Shown here: in pieces, positions 9,846-20,816 of the stretch
Layout: every line of letters starts with the position of its first letter
Position numbering within the stretch: the first letter of the stretch is position 1
DNA from: Trachelipus rathkii
Lineage: Eukaryota > Arthropoda > Malacostraca > Isopoda > Trachelipodidae
Assembly (NCBI GenBank): GCA_015478945.1
Contig: JABUQX010007473.1
Span: 1-25,000, forward strand
Direction of reading: 5' to 3'
DNA length: 25,000 nt
Notes under the pieces: model-generated
Told to the model about the DNA's origin: nothing
What the model saw: the letters and a program-made list of their open reading frames with translations, nothing else
The model's database searches: none
Made by a program: the position numbers and the translations under genes

Positions 9846-10920
9846 ACCCTATTCCCCCTCCTTCTGTAATCACAGAGGAGGAATATAACAAAAACTCCAT
9901 AGACGACCTTGATCGTTTATGGTCTCTCTCCCATATTGGAATATTACCTGATGAGCAGTTTACTTTAGCTGAAAAGACTACTCTTGAATCATTTAAGGAA
10001 AATTTGCGCTTCATAAATGGGAAATATGTAGTGTCATTGCCATGGCGTACAAATCATCCCACTTTACCAGATAATTATTCTTTGTCGAAACGTCGACTCT
10101 ACAGTGTACTAAAACGGCTCAGGATTGAACCCGAATTATTAAAATCATATAACGATGTAATAAAGGAACAGCTGTCCCTTGACTTCATCGAGGAAGTAAA
10201 ACCTTCCACCCCCTCCATCGAAGCCAAGTTACACTACCTACCCCATCATGGGTGCGCAAAAATTCTTCTACGACTAAACTTCGTTTAGTTTATGACTGCT
10301 CATCCAAAACGAATCCCAAGTTTAAAATTTCTGTTTACACAGTGGCCCGTCTCTGATAAAACAGATCTGGGAATAATTTTATTAAAATTTTATATCAAGA
10401 TTACCTCATTCTCATCAAAAAATCGAAAAGGCTTTCTTAGGGATTCGCTTAGCAGAAAAGGATCGAGATTCAATCTCGTTTGCCTATGGGTCAGCAGACC
10501 CCTCAGACCACCAAATCACCTATAGTGACATATAGGTTCAAATCAGTACTTTTTGGAGGAAGATGGGACACAGTTTCATTCACGGTGAACTATACCCATG
10601 TAAATAATACAAACGGCAGGCGAGGCGATGCAATAATAGTGGCAATTTTGATGCTAAGGTGTGCGGTAGCATTGACACGAGGATGAAATAAAACAAGTAT
10701 TTTTTTTGAAACCAGTATCCCTTATTTGCAGAGGGTGGTTTAAATTTAAAGAGTGGGCTCCAACTCATCTCTCGTGCTTCATGTTTCAAGAGAAAGAATG
10801 GGGCATAGAAGAACGTTGGTTTAAAAAAATTTTGTTAGGTTATGGAATGGGATACTGTCCTTAGATACATGTCTTACGCCCACTCGTAGGCTTCGACCAG
10901 AAGCCATACCTAACGTAAAA
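9846..10920 (+). pseudogene. pol: Reverse transcriptase region of BEL/Pao pol, frameshifted
   Basis: The stretch starts with the acidic/aromatic lead-in typical of this family (DDLDRLWSLSHIGILPDEQF, 9901-9960), then a clean frame at about 10004-10240 (FINGKYVVSLPWRTNHPTLP; YLPHHG near 10236). It shifts into TTKLRLVYDCSSK (10270-10308), RT motif 1. LAEKDRD at about 10450-10470 and YRFKSVLFG at 10530-10556 follow in other frames, matching RT segments that precede the catalytic box. The YxDD box should lie near 10640-10660 but is not readable; the closest is FDAK. GGLNLKSG-like sequence at 10731-10755 fits the conserved GGFNLRKW region after the palm. RT would copy element RNA to DNA. At least five frame changes make it inactive as written. 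Confidence 0.8.
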
Positions 10921-11688
10921 TGATTGGATAAGTTACATCTGCTTTTTTGGATCCTTTTGACTTCGTTTGTTCACCCGTGTTACATAGAGCAAACTCTTCT
11001 ACAAGAATTTTTGGCCAATTAAAAGCTGAACTGGGACCGCACAAAAAATCCCAATGTCTTCAAAAGAATGGAGATCACTTGTGGTTCAATTTGAACAATG
11101 TTTAACTTAAATTGGCCTAGGCAACTTAATATATTCAATTAATGGTGGAACTCCACGCTTTTTTTCGATGGCATCTTCTTGCTCTGCATACGGTACTGTG
11201 GTGTATGTAGTCTCTTGGCAGACTCAACACCCATTTCAAAAATATTACTATCAAAAGTTAAAGTATCCCCCATTAAAGAGCTTTCCATCCCCCGATTAGA
11301 ACTTATGGGAGCTCTACTATCATCTCGCATGTTAAAATTTATATTAGAAACGTTTGAAAATGTATTAAATTTTGAGAAAATATATGCTTGGTGTGATAGT
11401 CAAGTCACCTTGCAGTGGATTTTCTTCCAAAAACAACTCCCCACCTTTAACCAGAACAGGGTGGACGAGATTCGGAAAAACGTTCACTCTATAGAGTGGA
11501 AATATGTCCCTACACAGGACAACCCCGCTGACCTTGCTTCCCGCGGGTCAGATTGTAAATATTTAGCTTCTGATTTATGGACATCAGGTCCAACTTGGCT
11601 CTTAAATCCCTCAGACTGGCCTGTCTGGAGGGAACATCCTTCCTCTTCACAAAATGAAGAAGGAAATTTAATAATCTCAGCTGTGTGA
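10921..11688 (+). pseudogene. pol: RNase H / Peptidase_A17 region of BEL/Pao pol
   Basis: Near 10940-10985 a fragment matches the FDPLG-type connection. Around 11166-11215 the family motif F-x-DAS-x-AYG-x-VVY is readable with one extra base. From 11179 to 11688 the frame is clean for 169 codons: SIPRLELMGALLSSRM (11285-11332) and AWCDSQVTLQWI (11386-11421, Asp and the DS pair typical of RNase H) are followed by VPTQDNPADLASRG (11506-11547). These are the hallmarks of the RNase H-like part of BEL/Pao pol, which removes the RNA strand during reverse transcription. The frame stops at 11688 by a break, not at the end of pol. The listed beginning of the clean frame is not a start codon. Confidence 0.88.
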
Positions 11689-12970
11689 ACAGTGAGAATT
11701 ATTCATCTTATAATAAAATTGTAAAAATAACAGCTTTAGTATTCAGGTTCATAACCAATTTGAAAAACTCTGCAAATAAATCCCCTTTAAATAAATCAAT
11801 TATAAAACCTGAATTCTCCCATCAACTCTCCATTGAGGAGAAACAAATTTCTGAGTCATATTTGATCAAATATATGCAAAATCTGCATTTGTTCAGTCTG
11901 AAATAGAACTGTTAAAATATAAAGAACCCTTACGCAGTTGCATAGCCAACTTAATATTATATTAGTTAGTAAATGGTATACTCAGATGTGACAGAAGGTT
12001 AGGGAAACTCCTCCTACCCTATGACAACCAAAATTTCCGTTCTATTTAGCGCGTCCCAGAATATATCATCGTCTTAATAAAGCATCATCATATGGGACAC
12101 CGCCCAGTATGTCCTTTTGAGTTCATTCAATTGTTTTTTATGTAGGAACAGATCGGTGAGCTCCTTTGTAATAATATCGCCGCAGAAATGTTATTATTTT
12201 TCGCCCATATGAGAACTAAGCATTAAAAAGGTCACAGTGTGGTTGTTGTGGTGCGGTCTAAGAAACCATGCATTTTTTGGTGTAAACGTTGCAAGCTCTT
12301 CAGCTTTAGGTCTGCCCTCTGGCTGCTTTTGCCTAACGTAAGAGTTTTATTAACACCAAGCCATTTACTATTTTGGGAGTTAGCTAACAGGTTCATTTTA
12401 TAATAAAAAAACTCAAAAACATCTACTTCAAAAGAATCACGAAGTGTTTGTCTATGTTAAATTTGTAGCTTTTCCCAAACAGTTCATCGCTCGGAGCATC
12501 GTTTTAGGACAATAGCACATTGAATCTTTTTTTGAGATCATGTCCGCCGTTTCATTGGGTTAAGAACGTAGGTGTCCCCCTCTGTCGTTTTATTCAGATA
12601 ACGCCACCTACTTCCATGCATCATCTGATTATTTAAAACAGTTTACATAGTTTTCCATGCTGTAAATGACAATTCTCTTAATCAATACTCCATTACATGG
12701 AGGTGTTCAATCCTGCTCGTAGCAGCCACGATACCGGAAGAGATTTTTTGAGGCGTCTAATGAGTTAACGACAAGAACTCCCAATTTTGAACGTACCCCT
12801 ATCTGTATGCCTCATTGACTTAGTGGATTGAATTTTATGACAAATTATTTATTGAGGAGGTAGAGGCGGTTTTGAGATTGCCGGTCCTCTCACCTTTGTA
12901 GGGGATGATGACCTCCATAGTGAGGAACCACTCACCCCTTCCCATTTATTAACAGGGCATAAAATTAAAT
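11689..12970 (+). pseudogene. pol: Integrase region (HHCC zinc finger and DDE core), frameshifted
   Basis: SEIELLK near 11900, GKLLLPYDNQN near 12004-12036 and histidines in HHHMGH (12083-12100) match the lead into the integrase zinc-binding domain. WCKRC at 12278-12292 supplies the CxxC partner. SDNATYFHA at 12594-12620 holds the second catalytic Asp (12597-12599). LTPSHLLTG (12931-12957), preceded by DDDLHSEEP, is the conserved C-terminal core motif of this family. The first catalytic Asp (expected near 12370) and the Glu (expected near 12720) are not cleanly readable. Integrase would insert the DNA copy into host DNA. Many frame changes interrupt it. Confidence 0.82.
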
Positions 12971-13487
12971 TCACTCCCCGTTCCAGAGGAACTTGTTGAA
13001 ATGGATCCCACGTAGTTTAGATTCCTATAAAAATTTGGTATAATCGGCGCTACAAAGACATCCCTCGCTTGTAAATGAAATTTTATAAAATTAGAATGGG
13101 GTAAAAGGATTAGTTTGTTAAAAATTTATAGGAGCCAATCTTACAGATGTACAATGGCTGATCGGCCCCCAATGATAACTGTCGGACACGTCGTTCGCTG
13201 GTGGAAGATGACGGTCCCCGTTTAAAATGGAAATTGGGAATTGTAAAAGTTTTACATACTTTCCGCCTGATGGCTTATGAGTAACGATCGTTTCCTTTGA
13301 GTACGAGACGGTGAAATTACTTACTCGCGCGGTCATTCATCTTTACCCCTTGGAAATTCATAGTAATATTTATGATTCTTCCACAGAAGAAGAATCACCC
13401 ACAACATCAAGTTCTCCTCCTAGGAACCGCCGCCAGGCTAACATCCTGGCTTCCCGTCGAATCAAAGTTATATTCGATTCGAAATAA
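12971..13487 (+). pseudogene. pol: DUF5641-like C terminus and end of pol
   Basis: VEDDGPRLKWKLGIVK at about 13203-13250 and TRAVIHLYPLEI at about 13322-13358 match the small domain that closes BEL/Pao pol (W-x-lG-x-V and tRaV-x-LyPLE motifs). A Ser/Pro-rich tail and a basic end (SRRIKVIFDSK) run to a TAA at 13485-13487. The last frame, from about 13320, is clean. A shadow ORF lies on the minus strand at 13118-13336. Confidence 0.72.
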
Positions 13488-14183
13488 GCTTCGACGACAA
13501 CTTTATTAACCATTTAGACAACATCAAAAAACTTATCATATAATTTCTCGTACTATTGAACATTAAAAATAATCTATTAAATTTCTTACTTATACTTTAA
13601 TTCAAACGTGAACTGTGTATTCCTCTCACCAGTGTCCCCAGGACTCTTCAAAAGTAGTTAAGCTCCTTTTGTACGGCATTAGGGGTTTTCTTACTTCAGG
13701 GTTGTGTGTGCCGGGACATACTGACTGTGTAATGTAATTTCAAGTGCCTTGTATATTCGTTTCAAAATGCATTTACTCCCAGAACTAAAGGTGAAATGAC
13801 CTTACTATATTTCCTTACGAGAAACAGTAGTCTTGGGATGGAAAATTCTTTGGGGGGAAGGGTTTCCGTAGTTTCCTTGACTTTGATACTGTTGGTGGTT
13901 CGGGATTATTAACCCACCTTTATCCTAAGGAAAGGAAAACCACCCCCCCTTTTAATGAAATCAGTGTCATTGCCTTCTGTTAGTGGTGATATTTTGAAAC
14001 TAGAGTATGCAAGACGTGAGAGTTAAGTTATATTACATATGCTTGAGTGTGACCCCAAAACCGACCGATTCAAAATTCGTATCCTTCAGACACAGTTCAC
14101 TGACAATGATAAAGTATACTTATTCTATATTTCTTTCACTAAACTTACTGCAAACAAATCAATATTTTTTTGTTGTGTTCTTT
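13488..14183. other. Element 3' tail without recognisable gene
   Basis: About 700 bases between the pol stop and the 3' LTR. It is less AT-rich than the flanks in places (C-rich and G-rich patches near 13850-13950). No envelope-like ORF, hydrophobic segment or domain is recognised. ORFs of 66 and 75 codons at 14007-14266 overlap each other in different frames, run into the LTR and lack support. Confidence 0.5.
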
Positions 14184-14199
14184 GGCTGGGGAAATTTAA
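14184..14199 (+). promoter_or_regulatory. Candidate polypurine tract before the 3' LTR
   Basis: GGCTGGGGAAATTTAA ends directly before the TGTCG start of the 3' LTR. A purine-rich primer for plus-strand DNA synthesis is expected here; this one is short and interrupted by pyrimidines, so support comes mainly from position. Confidence 0.35.
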
Positions 14200-14752
14200 T
14201 GTCGTAATGTATTTTGATAATTACTGTCATTCGCCCACTTATGGACAGTTTTCCTTTGGGTTTTGATGACTGGATTCCGAGTGGTTGACTTGCAATAGTC
14301 GATCAAGGGAATTGTGAATTGCATTAGTCATCGGCGCTGTATTTGTCCTTTTAAAATTTTTGTAAATAATAAGTCTCCTCTATACGATCAGCTTTTTATA
14401 ATAATTAAAATTTATTAATAAAAACTTGCTCTGAGAGTCGGTGCAATTTTGGCACCGAGGAATTTCATCAGATTCAATACCGCTAGTCTGATAAAAGCTC
14501 ATATGAGTAGAGTATTCTCTTATAATTGGGGCTACGCCCTTGAAATTCACAATATTGATTCATTTAAATCATAAATAGTTAAAGTCCCTAGTTTGGGACC
14601 CTTGGGTTACCTGTAACCCCTAAAAATGGGGTTAGGGGCTGGAGACCCGCCCCATAATCTATTTTTTTGTGTTAAATTTCACCGGACTTTGCTCTTATTT
14701 CTTGGTCAAAACTATTATGTACCAATTTTCAGGACAAAATAGATGTATATTT

Positions 14753-14945
14753 CATATATATATATATATATATAGTTATATTAGATATACTATATATATA
14801 TATATATATATATATAATAATATATATATAATATAATATATATTTATAGATTAATATATACTATTCATTAAGTATAAGGTATATAATAGACGTATATTGA
14901 TAGTTATATAATATATATATATATATATAAGGTATTATATATTTA
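14753..14945. repeat. (TA)n-rich tract inside the 3' LTR
   Basis: Two imperfect TA runs separated by a short non-repeat segment, the counterpart of the tract at 1996-2278 in the 5' LTR but about 100 bases shorter. Confidence 0.85.
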
Positions 14946-15750
14946 GATACATTCCTCCCTTCCACACAAATTGGAGAAAAAATGAACCCGATATAAAAAA
15001 ACCGGCTTTACATTTAAGTTTTCTTTTGACAATCGTTTTTTGGAAATCTCAACCTTCTCAAATTATACTAAAGATATAGAATTACAATTTTGATAAAAAT
15101 TTATATTGATCAAAGTTGTAATTTAAGTATTATTAAACATTTCAAGTCTACTTGAAAAAAATAGCTTCTCAACTAACTGAATTCATATCTGAAGTATTCG
15201 CTTCCTCCTCCTAGCTAACCAGGTGCTCCATAGTGTCAGACTTGGTTAGTATTTCAAATTGATCCTAACACTCTAACCTTTTACTTGTATAAATGTCATT
15301 GACCTCCTTCAATCGAAAGGTCAAGTATTGACCCCGGCTGACCTTGCATTTTTCTATATCGAAGTATTAACATATCTTGCTTCATAATTGTGTTAGAGAC
15401 TTGATTCTTGTACCAAATTGATCAGGAGAGAATACTGGTCTCATTAATTGTTATTAAAATTAATAATTATCTTTAATTGAAAAATTATATTTATCATATA
15501 ATTTTCTATGGGATAAAAAATATCCTGTATCAAACACGTGATGAGTTGCCAAAGATTGCCATTGAAACTTTCGATAATTTTTATAACAAATTCACATCAC
15601 TCTATTCAACAAATTTATTATTTAAGTATATAGTTTTTAAATTTGCTATCTTTTTGATAGTAATTTGTTATGTTTAAACGTTAATAATTAAAATTGAGGT
15701 TTATTTAATTATTTACGCATCGCCAACTCCTCAGCGTCGTTTTCGTGGAC

Positions 15751-15756
15751 TATAAA
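15751..15756 (+). promoter_or_regulatory. Candidate TATA box in the 3' LTR
   Basis: Counterpart of the TATAAA at 3252-3257, in the same conserved GC-richer block. If active, transcripts would run rightward out of the element towards the gene at 18643. Confidence 0.3.
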
Positions 15757-17826
15757 GATCGAGCGCGACTGAGTTTGGCATTCTATTTCATAATTACTGC
15801 AAGTTCATCAGTAGACTCTGTCCCCTTAATTGTATCCCGAGTCGAATCAGAATTTTTACAAGATCATTTATAATGCAGTTCAAAATAAAATATTTTTTAA
15901 TGAATGAAGCTTGTTCCTCTAATGAGCTTCCCCCATCATTTTTTAGAGGTTCCGCGCCGTTTTTCGGAGGCGTCTTACCGACATTTAATTCTTTATAATG
16001 CTTTTTTTTATAAAATTACAACGGAACCATTGAAAACTTTCCTTTCTGTCCGTTAACGGTGATTTTATGGAAATTTGTGTAGGTATGTCATTCATTATGC
16101 CTTTCTGGACAAATTGATAGGACCCCATTAATGGCTATTAGCCCCCCTTTCGCCCTATTCAGATGTTGAAAAAGGCAATAGTTTTTTTGTTTCGTATATA
16201 TATTAACTTTTGATAAGTGTTTTGATATATCAAAAAAATCAGTCTCTTCTTGTTGAGGTTGTTCCAGTCAGAATACTTCAACTTGAACAGTGGACCCACG
16301 AGTTTATACAATATTGATACACTTCTGTTAGAATAGTTCTCAAGGTTGAATTAAATTCGATTGGCCCACGTTTTTTTAGTCATTCAGTTTTCATCACTGA
16401 ATATTAAAAATCCGCGTCAATCACCTTTCAACCTAACCTTTTTTTAATTGTCTTTTACTTTAGATGTCCGTTTTATTAGAAATGTAGGTTGGAAGAACTG
16501 CGAGTTTTTTCTCTCATAGCTCTTTTTGTTCGCTCGAATGAGATTTATAATAATATATGATATTTACAGCACAATTTTTTCCACACGTGATGTACGTACC
16601 ATTGATGTTATTCTCGTCTTTTATTTTTTGAGCACATGAACACAAAAAAGCACACAAGAAAAATAAGCAGAGACGCTTATAAGGGCGGGAGATCTTGGTG
16701 GCTCACGAGAGAGAGGTATGGAAGAGGATAATTCAATATCAAAGGATTATGAGGTTAAGAGCGAAGAATTCACTTGAGATAGTAGGTTACTATAAGAGTT
16801 ACGCCGGAGGGCGTTGAGGAAATTCTCGCAGGGGTGTATGGAAAGTATCCCGCCGCCCTGTTTGTAAGACACGAAAAGAAAGGGAAAATCTAAAAATGAT
16901 ACACGCGCATTTTTGATGTAATTTAAAAACTAGAATCAGAGGCATTTGTAAATGGTACTACTGAAAATAAAAGCACAAAGGTTGAGCAGTCCGGGTTAAT
17001 ACAGAGATATATAAATAAGACTGGATAAAATAGTAATATTGCAAATTTTCATAACGAAAACTATTGTGTTTTGAGTACTACGAACTGAAACTGTCATTTA
17101 AATTTATCTTTTAGACCTTCCCCCTTTTTGAGTTTTTAGGATTGAAAATAATCTCTAATTACATATATATCTGACGAATCGTATATATAAACTCATAATT
17201 TTATCAAAAAATATTAAAAAATAGCTTTGATAGTTGATCGCGTGCCGAAAATTTTCGGGTCAAAATTTGACAAATGAAATAGCTACTTGAAATGATTCAT
17301 CCAATTAAAATTACTATTTGTAATTGAAATTATATAATTTTTATTACATAAATATAATTTCTATAATACTAATATAGACTCATAATATACTTATTATATA
17401 TATTCCATAAATGTTCGTGTCATATAAGATAATAAAATTATAGCCCAATCAGTTAGCGAGTTTTCAAAAAAATTGTGTAACATATCGCGTTTCTCCAAAT
17501 TTCCGTGCATGATAAATTGTAATTATAGTGGTGTGGTAACTTTAGTATCCCAATTGGTGGTGGAGCAAATATTTAGTCTTATAACCCCCAGACAGAGGCT
17601 TCACCACTGTCTTGTAATAATAATTAGTTTTCCAAGAAGTAGAAATTTGCTTATTAAGAATTCCTATCTGTATTCCTTGTTTTCTGAACAGAAACAAGAA
17701 ACATTAGGAACCTAAAATAAATTTTTACATTGGAAAACTTGTTAATCAAAATGAAATCAAAACTCTAGAGATTGAATCATTCCTACCAAATAATAATTAT
17801 TATTGGTAGTTCATTACATTAATATA

Positions 17827-17888
17827 ATAATTATTATTATTATTATTATTATCATCATTTATTTTAGTGTAGCTAGTATACTGCTTTC

Positions 17889-17960
<72 letters not shown>
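17827..17960. repeat. (TTA)n arrays in the 3' LTR
   Basis: A short array at 17827-17852 and a longer one at 17889-17960, separated by complex sequence. The 5' LTR has a single array of about 55 bases (5262-5316) matching the longer one. Confidence 0.85.
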
Positions 17961-18642
17961 GCTTTCATAGTACTAAATTATAGAAAGTCTTGGTAGTATG
18001 TTGTTATTGTTATCGAACGTTATCACAACAAGTAGTTATTATTGTTTCATTACTTTCGAAATTTGATTGAGTTTTTTTCATCTTTATCAACTTCCGAAAG
18101 TATATATATTTATCATCAAAAAATTATACTACATCCTGTTCGATAATGTGGTTACAACATTCCGAAATTCAGAAATAACTTCGCAATGAAAATTTATAAT
18201 TTCAAACATCGAAATGACTTACATATAAAAATAAACTTAGTAAATTTTCAATAAAAATATATTAAGATAAATTTCAATTAAATTTAATATACGACAAAAC
18301 TTTTTCGTCCCCAAATTCATCATAAATAAAAACTCGGTTCTTTTATGAGCATTCGGTCTATATAGCAGTAGATAATGAGTCAATATTATTTTCATGTCGT
18401 TTGTATATATAAGTATTAATTACTCTGGTCCCACGGGGCACCGAGTAATATAATATATTTATAATCAAAATTTATAATTCCTCTCATTCATGATTATTTG
18501 GCCCTTCTATCAATAGATCCAGCGAAAGGTGGTTACCGCACACAGGCGCCAGAGATTTGTTTGGAAGTGGGAATAAATGTAGATTGGTGATCTGGTCTTC
18601 ATTAGCCCAGCTACCTGGGACTGGGTCACTAATCCCCACATA

Positions 18643-19028
18643 AACAAGACTTTAGTGTTTATATTGGTTTTGTTTTTGTGCTTTGTGAATTCACGTTCTC
18701 AAATGTTTGATTCTTCATTGAATGATAAAGTTTCCAATATAACAAAAAACTTTTTCAATAACTCATACAATAAGTCGGACATACCTTTAGACATCTTCGA
18801 GGATATAAATAAGGAAGATTATGAAGAGGAGAGGTTAATTGAGATATATCGTACTAGAGGTTTACTTACAAAAATCTATATTGATTTATTTTATAATTAT
18901 GAAGAGAACTACAATAGTAGTTTGTGGAAGGATATATTTAAAGACGTTGTTGAGATTATGCCGTCTATTTATTATTGTGCTAGCTACAGATACTTATGCA
19001 AAGACGATACAAATTATAACTTTGAAAG
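18643..19028 (+). CDS. Exon 1 of a secreted/ectodomain protein (start codon missing)
   Basis: An open frame reads NKTLVFILVLFLCFVNSRSQ at its start, a good signal peptide. An acidic, Asn-rich stretch follows with N-glycosylation sequons (NIT, NNS, NKS, NSS), then YYCASYRYLC with cysteines near the exon end. The frame is open upstream to about 18583, inside the LTR, but has no ATG; the codon just before Asn is ATA, made of the last LTR base and TA. The first in-frame ATG is at 18703, after the hydrophobic segment. So the start codon was probably lost or altered by the retroelement insertion, or lies in an upstream exon. A consensus donor, GAAAG|GTAAGA, follows at 19029; without splicing the frame would stop at 19030. 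Function is unknown; secretion or an extracellular receptor part is inferred. Confidence 0.6.
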
Positions 19029-19106
19029 GTAAGATAAACTTTGATAAGATAAGATAGTCATTCAGTTTTGAAAAGCAGCAATTATATTCTTTTAAATTCG
19101 TTCCAG

Positions 19107-19356
19107 GATATGTGACTGCGACTCATCTTGTGACGTTTACGGAGAGTGCTGTGTTGACAAAGCTTCAGCGATGTCAAACTCTGAGAAAATCAGTATCAAG
19201 AACAGAATGCATTGTGAAGCTCTTTCTTTAAATGTGAGAAAGGAAATTGCTTTTTCATACTTTATAACAAACTTAAAATATTTATATATCAAAAAGAAGG
19301 GCGAATTTGGGAAAAGTTGGGGTTCAAAAACTTTGTTGCTTTCAATGTTCCATTAA
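19107..19356 (+). CDS. Exon 2 with somatomedin-B-like cysteine motif
   Basis: A T-rich tract and TTCCAG end a 78-base intron (19029-19106). Joining restores an Arg codon and gives RICDCDSSCDVYGECCVDK. The spacing C-x-C-x3-C-x5-CC followed by x-D equals the C-terminal half of somatomedin-B domains (as in vitronectin), a small disulfide-rich extracellular fold also found in ectodomains of arthropod receptors. The frame runs on to a TAA at 19354-19356, but the last 40 or so residues are Lys/Leu-rich and may be intronic: a possible donor, AAT|GTGAGA, lies at 19234. Further exons may lie beyond the window. Related genes often encode adhesion-type GPCR ectodomains; that assignment is speculative. 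Confidence 0.55.
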
Positions 19357-19483
19357 TTTTCAATTACACTAAATCTTCGATGCTCCTGTAACATCGTTTT
19401 AAAAATACGCAACTCAAATTTTAGTCATTTGTGAGGCAGGACCACAACTAATCGATTTTCATAAACCTCTAACAAAGTACTAT
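19357..19483. other. Short non-coding stretch after exon 2
   Basis: AT-rich sequence without recognised signal; probably intron or 3' flank of the preceding gene. Confidence 0.4.
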
Positions 19484-19492
19484 CACACATAC

Positions 19493-19589
<97 letters not shown>

Positions 19590-19617
19590 TATTATATATA
19601 TATATATATATATATAA

Positions 19618-19684
<67 letters not shown>

Positions 19685-19715
19685 GTATATATATATATTT
19701 AATATATAATATAAG
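19484..19715. repeat. Compound (CA)n-(TA)n microsatellite
   Basis: (CA)n from about 19492 to 19537 passes into nearly pure (TA)n to about 19710, with short interruptions near 19580-19625. Confidence 0.95.
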
Positions 19716-20342
19716 TTTTTTTCAATTTATTTGCATGTTTCTGTTTTTATTATTATTATTATTTCAAATCTTTGATTCCTTTAGACAATTTTTGGAAAAC
19801 TTATTTGCATCTAAAACGTTTGGTTTTGATATTTTTGCTTGAAAATGTCCTTCTACTCCTCTCTCTTGGATATTTGTTCATATTAATTTAATTTATTTTT
19901 ATATAGTGTTTTAAAGTATATTTTAAACTGCACTCTTTTAAAAAACATTATTAACTTGTATAGTTTTGTGTATTATTATGTTTCTATGTAATTTTTTTAC
20001 CACTGTATTCATTTAATAGGGTTTTTCCAATCTTTTTTGCTTAGGTAAGAGAATAAGAGAGGAATTTATTCATGATTGGTGATTGTCCTTTCCAGAAATG
20101 CTTAGGAACATTTGAATGAAAGCTTTGTCGACCGAAAGGTGTAAAAAATAATATAAAAAAAGTAGCTAGAAATTGGGGAATTTAAATCAAGTTTTATTGC
20201 TATTGGAGGTGACAACTTATTGTTTTAAAAAAGTATAAATTACTACCAAAGAATGAAGAAAATTATCATCTCATCACAAAAACGGTAGCATTTGTAATGT
20301 TGTCTACAAAAATGTTGCCAAATTTTTCATTCTGATGGGCAC
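19716..20342. other. AT-rich sequence without recognised gene
   Basis: A short (TTA)n at about 19748-19762 and T-rich filler are present. No ORF or RNA gene is supported. The last 80 bases may extend the left arm of the following inverted repeat at lower similarity. Confidence 0.5.
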
Positions 20343-20777
20343 GGTCCAAATTTTTGCATCCAGCAGCAACCCCATTTTAAACCCCTACCTAAAAATAGAC
20401 ATAAAATTCTTTTCCAGACAATTTTGATTGTGGATACGTAAACAAACTATAGCTTTTTTCTGACCTTGCTAAAATCTTTGTTTTCGTTTGTTTTTTCTTG
20501 TGGTCTGGTATTTTTTTTTTCCAGAATTTTCATTTTTTCAAAAACCTATATTTCTGACATTTTGGGGTTACCTAATACTTTAATTTTCTTCCCAATAACT
20601 TGAAACTTAAATTACACATATATGGGCAAAAAAAATGTTGTTTTTTTTTTGTTTTTTTTTTTTGAAAAAGTGAAATATTGATATATATTTTTTTTTACTT
20701 ATCCTATCAACATCAAATTTTTTCAGGGCTTATAAAGTCGAACGAAAAACATCTGTTTTACTTAGATATTTGTTTTG

Positions 20778-20816
<39 letters not shown>

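Larger units (their letters stand above)
1247..18640 (+). mobile_element. BEL/Pao LTR retrotransposon with giant LTRs (about 17.4 kb)
   Basis: Two direct repeats of about 4.4-4.7 kb flank an 8.26 kb interior that encodes, in order, gag, a zinc-knuckle region, aspartic protease, reverse transcriptase, RNase H, integrase and a DUF5641-like tail, all on the plus strand. This order and the motifs DQGS, TTKLRLVYD, SIPRLELMGALL and SDNATYFHA are those of BEL/Pao elements. Both repeats begin TGTCG and end in CA, and homology stops at those points. A TGG-type primer site follows the 5' LTR. The flanking 5 bases (AAAGC at 1242-1246, TAAAC at 18641-18645) agree at only 3 of 5 positions, so a target-site duplication is possible but not shown. 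Pol carries many frameshifts, so this copy as written is non-autonomous; part of that may be assembly error. No envelope-like ORF is visible. Confidence 0.85.
14200..18640 (+). repeat. 3' LTR (4441 bp)
   Basis: Direct repeat of 1247-5940, starting TGTCG and ending CCCCACA. Some blocks are identical to the 5' LTR over more than 100 bases (for example 17207-17365 and about 15757-15870). Others are heavily indel-scarred, notably about 15230-15420 and 16480-17080, where the copies align poorly. It is about 250 bases shorter than the 5' copy, mainly in its first half. It holds the same internal landmarks: (TA)n at about 14753-14945, TATAAA at 15751-15756, paired palindromes at 17245-17271, AATAAA at 17716-17721 and (TTA)n arrays. 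Confidence 0.75.
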
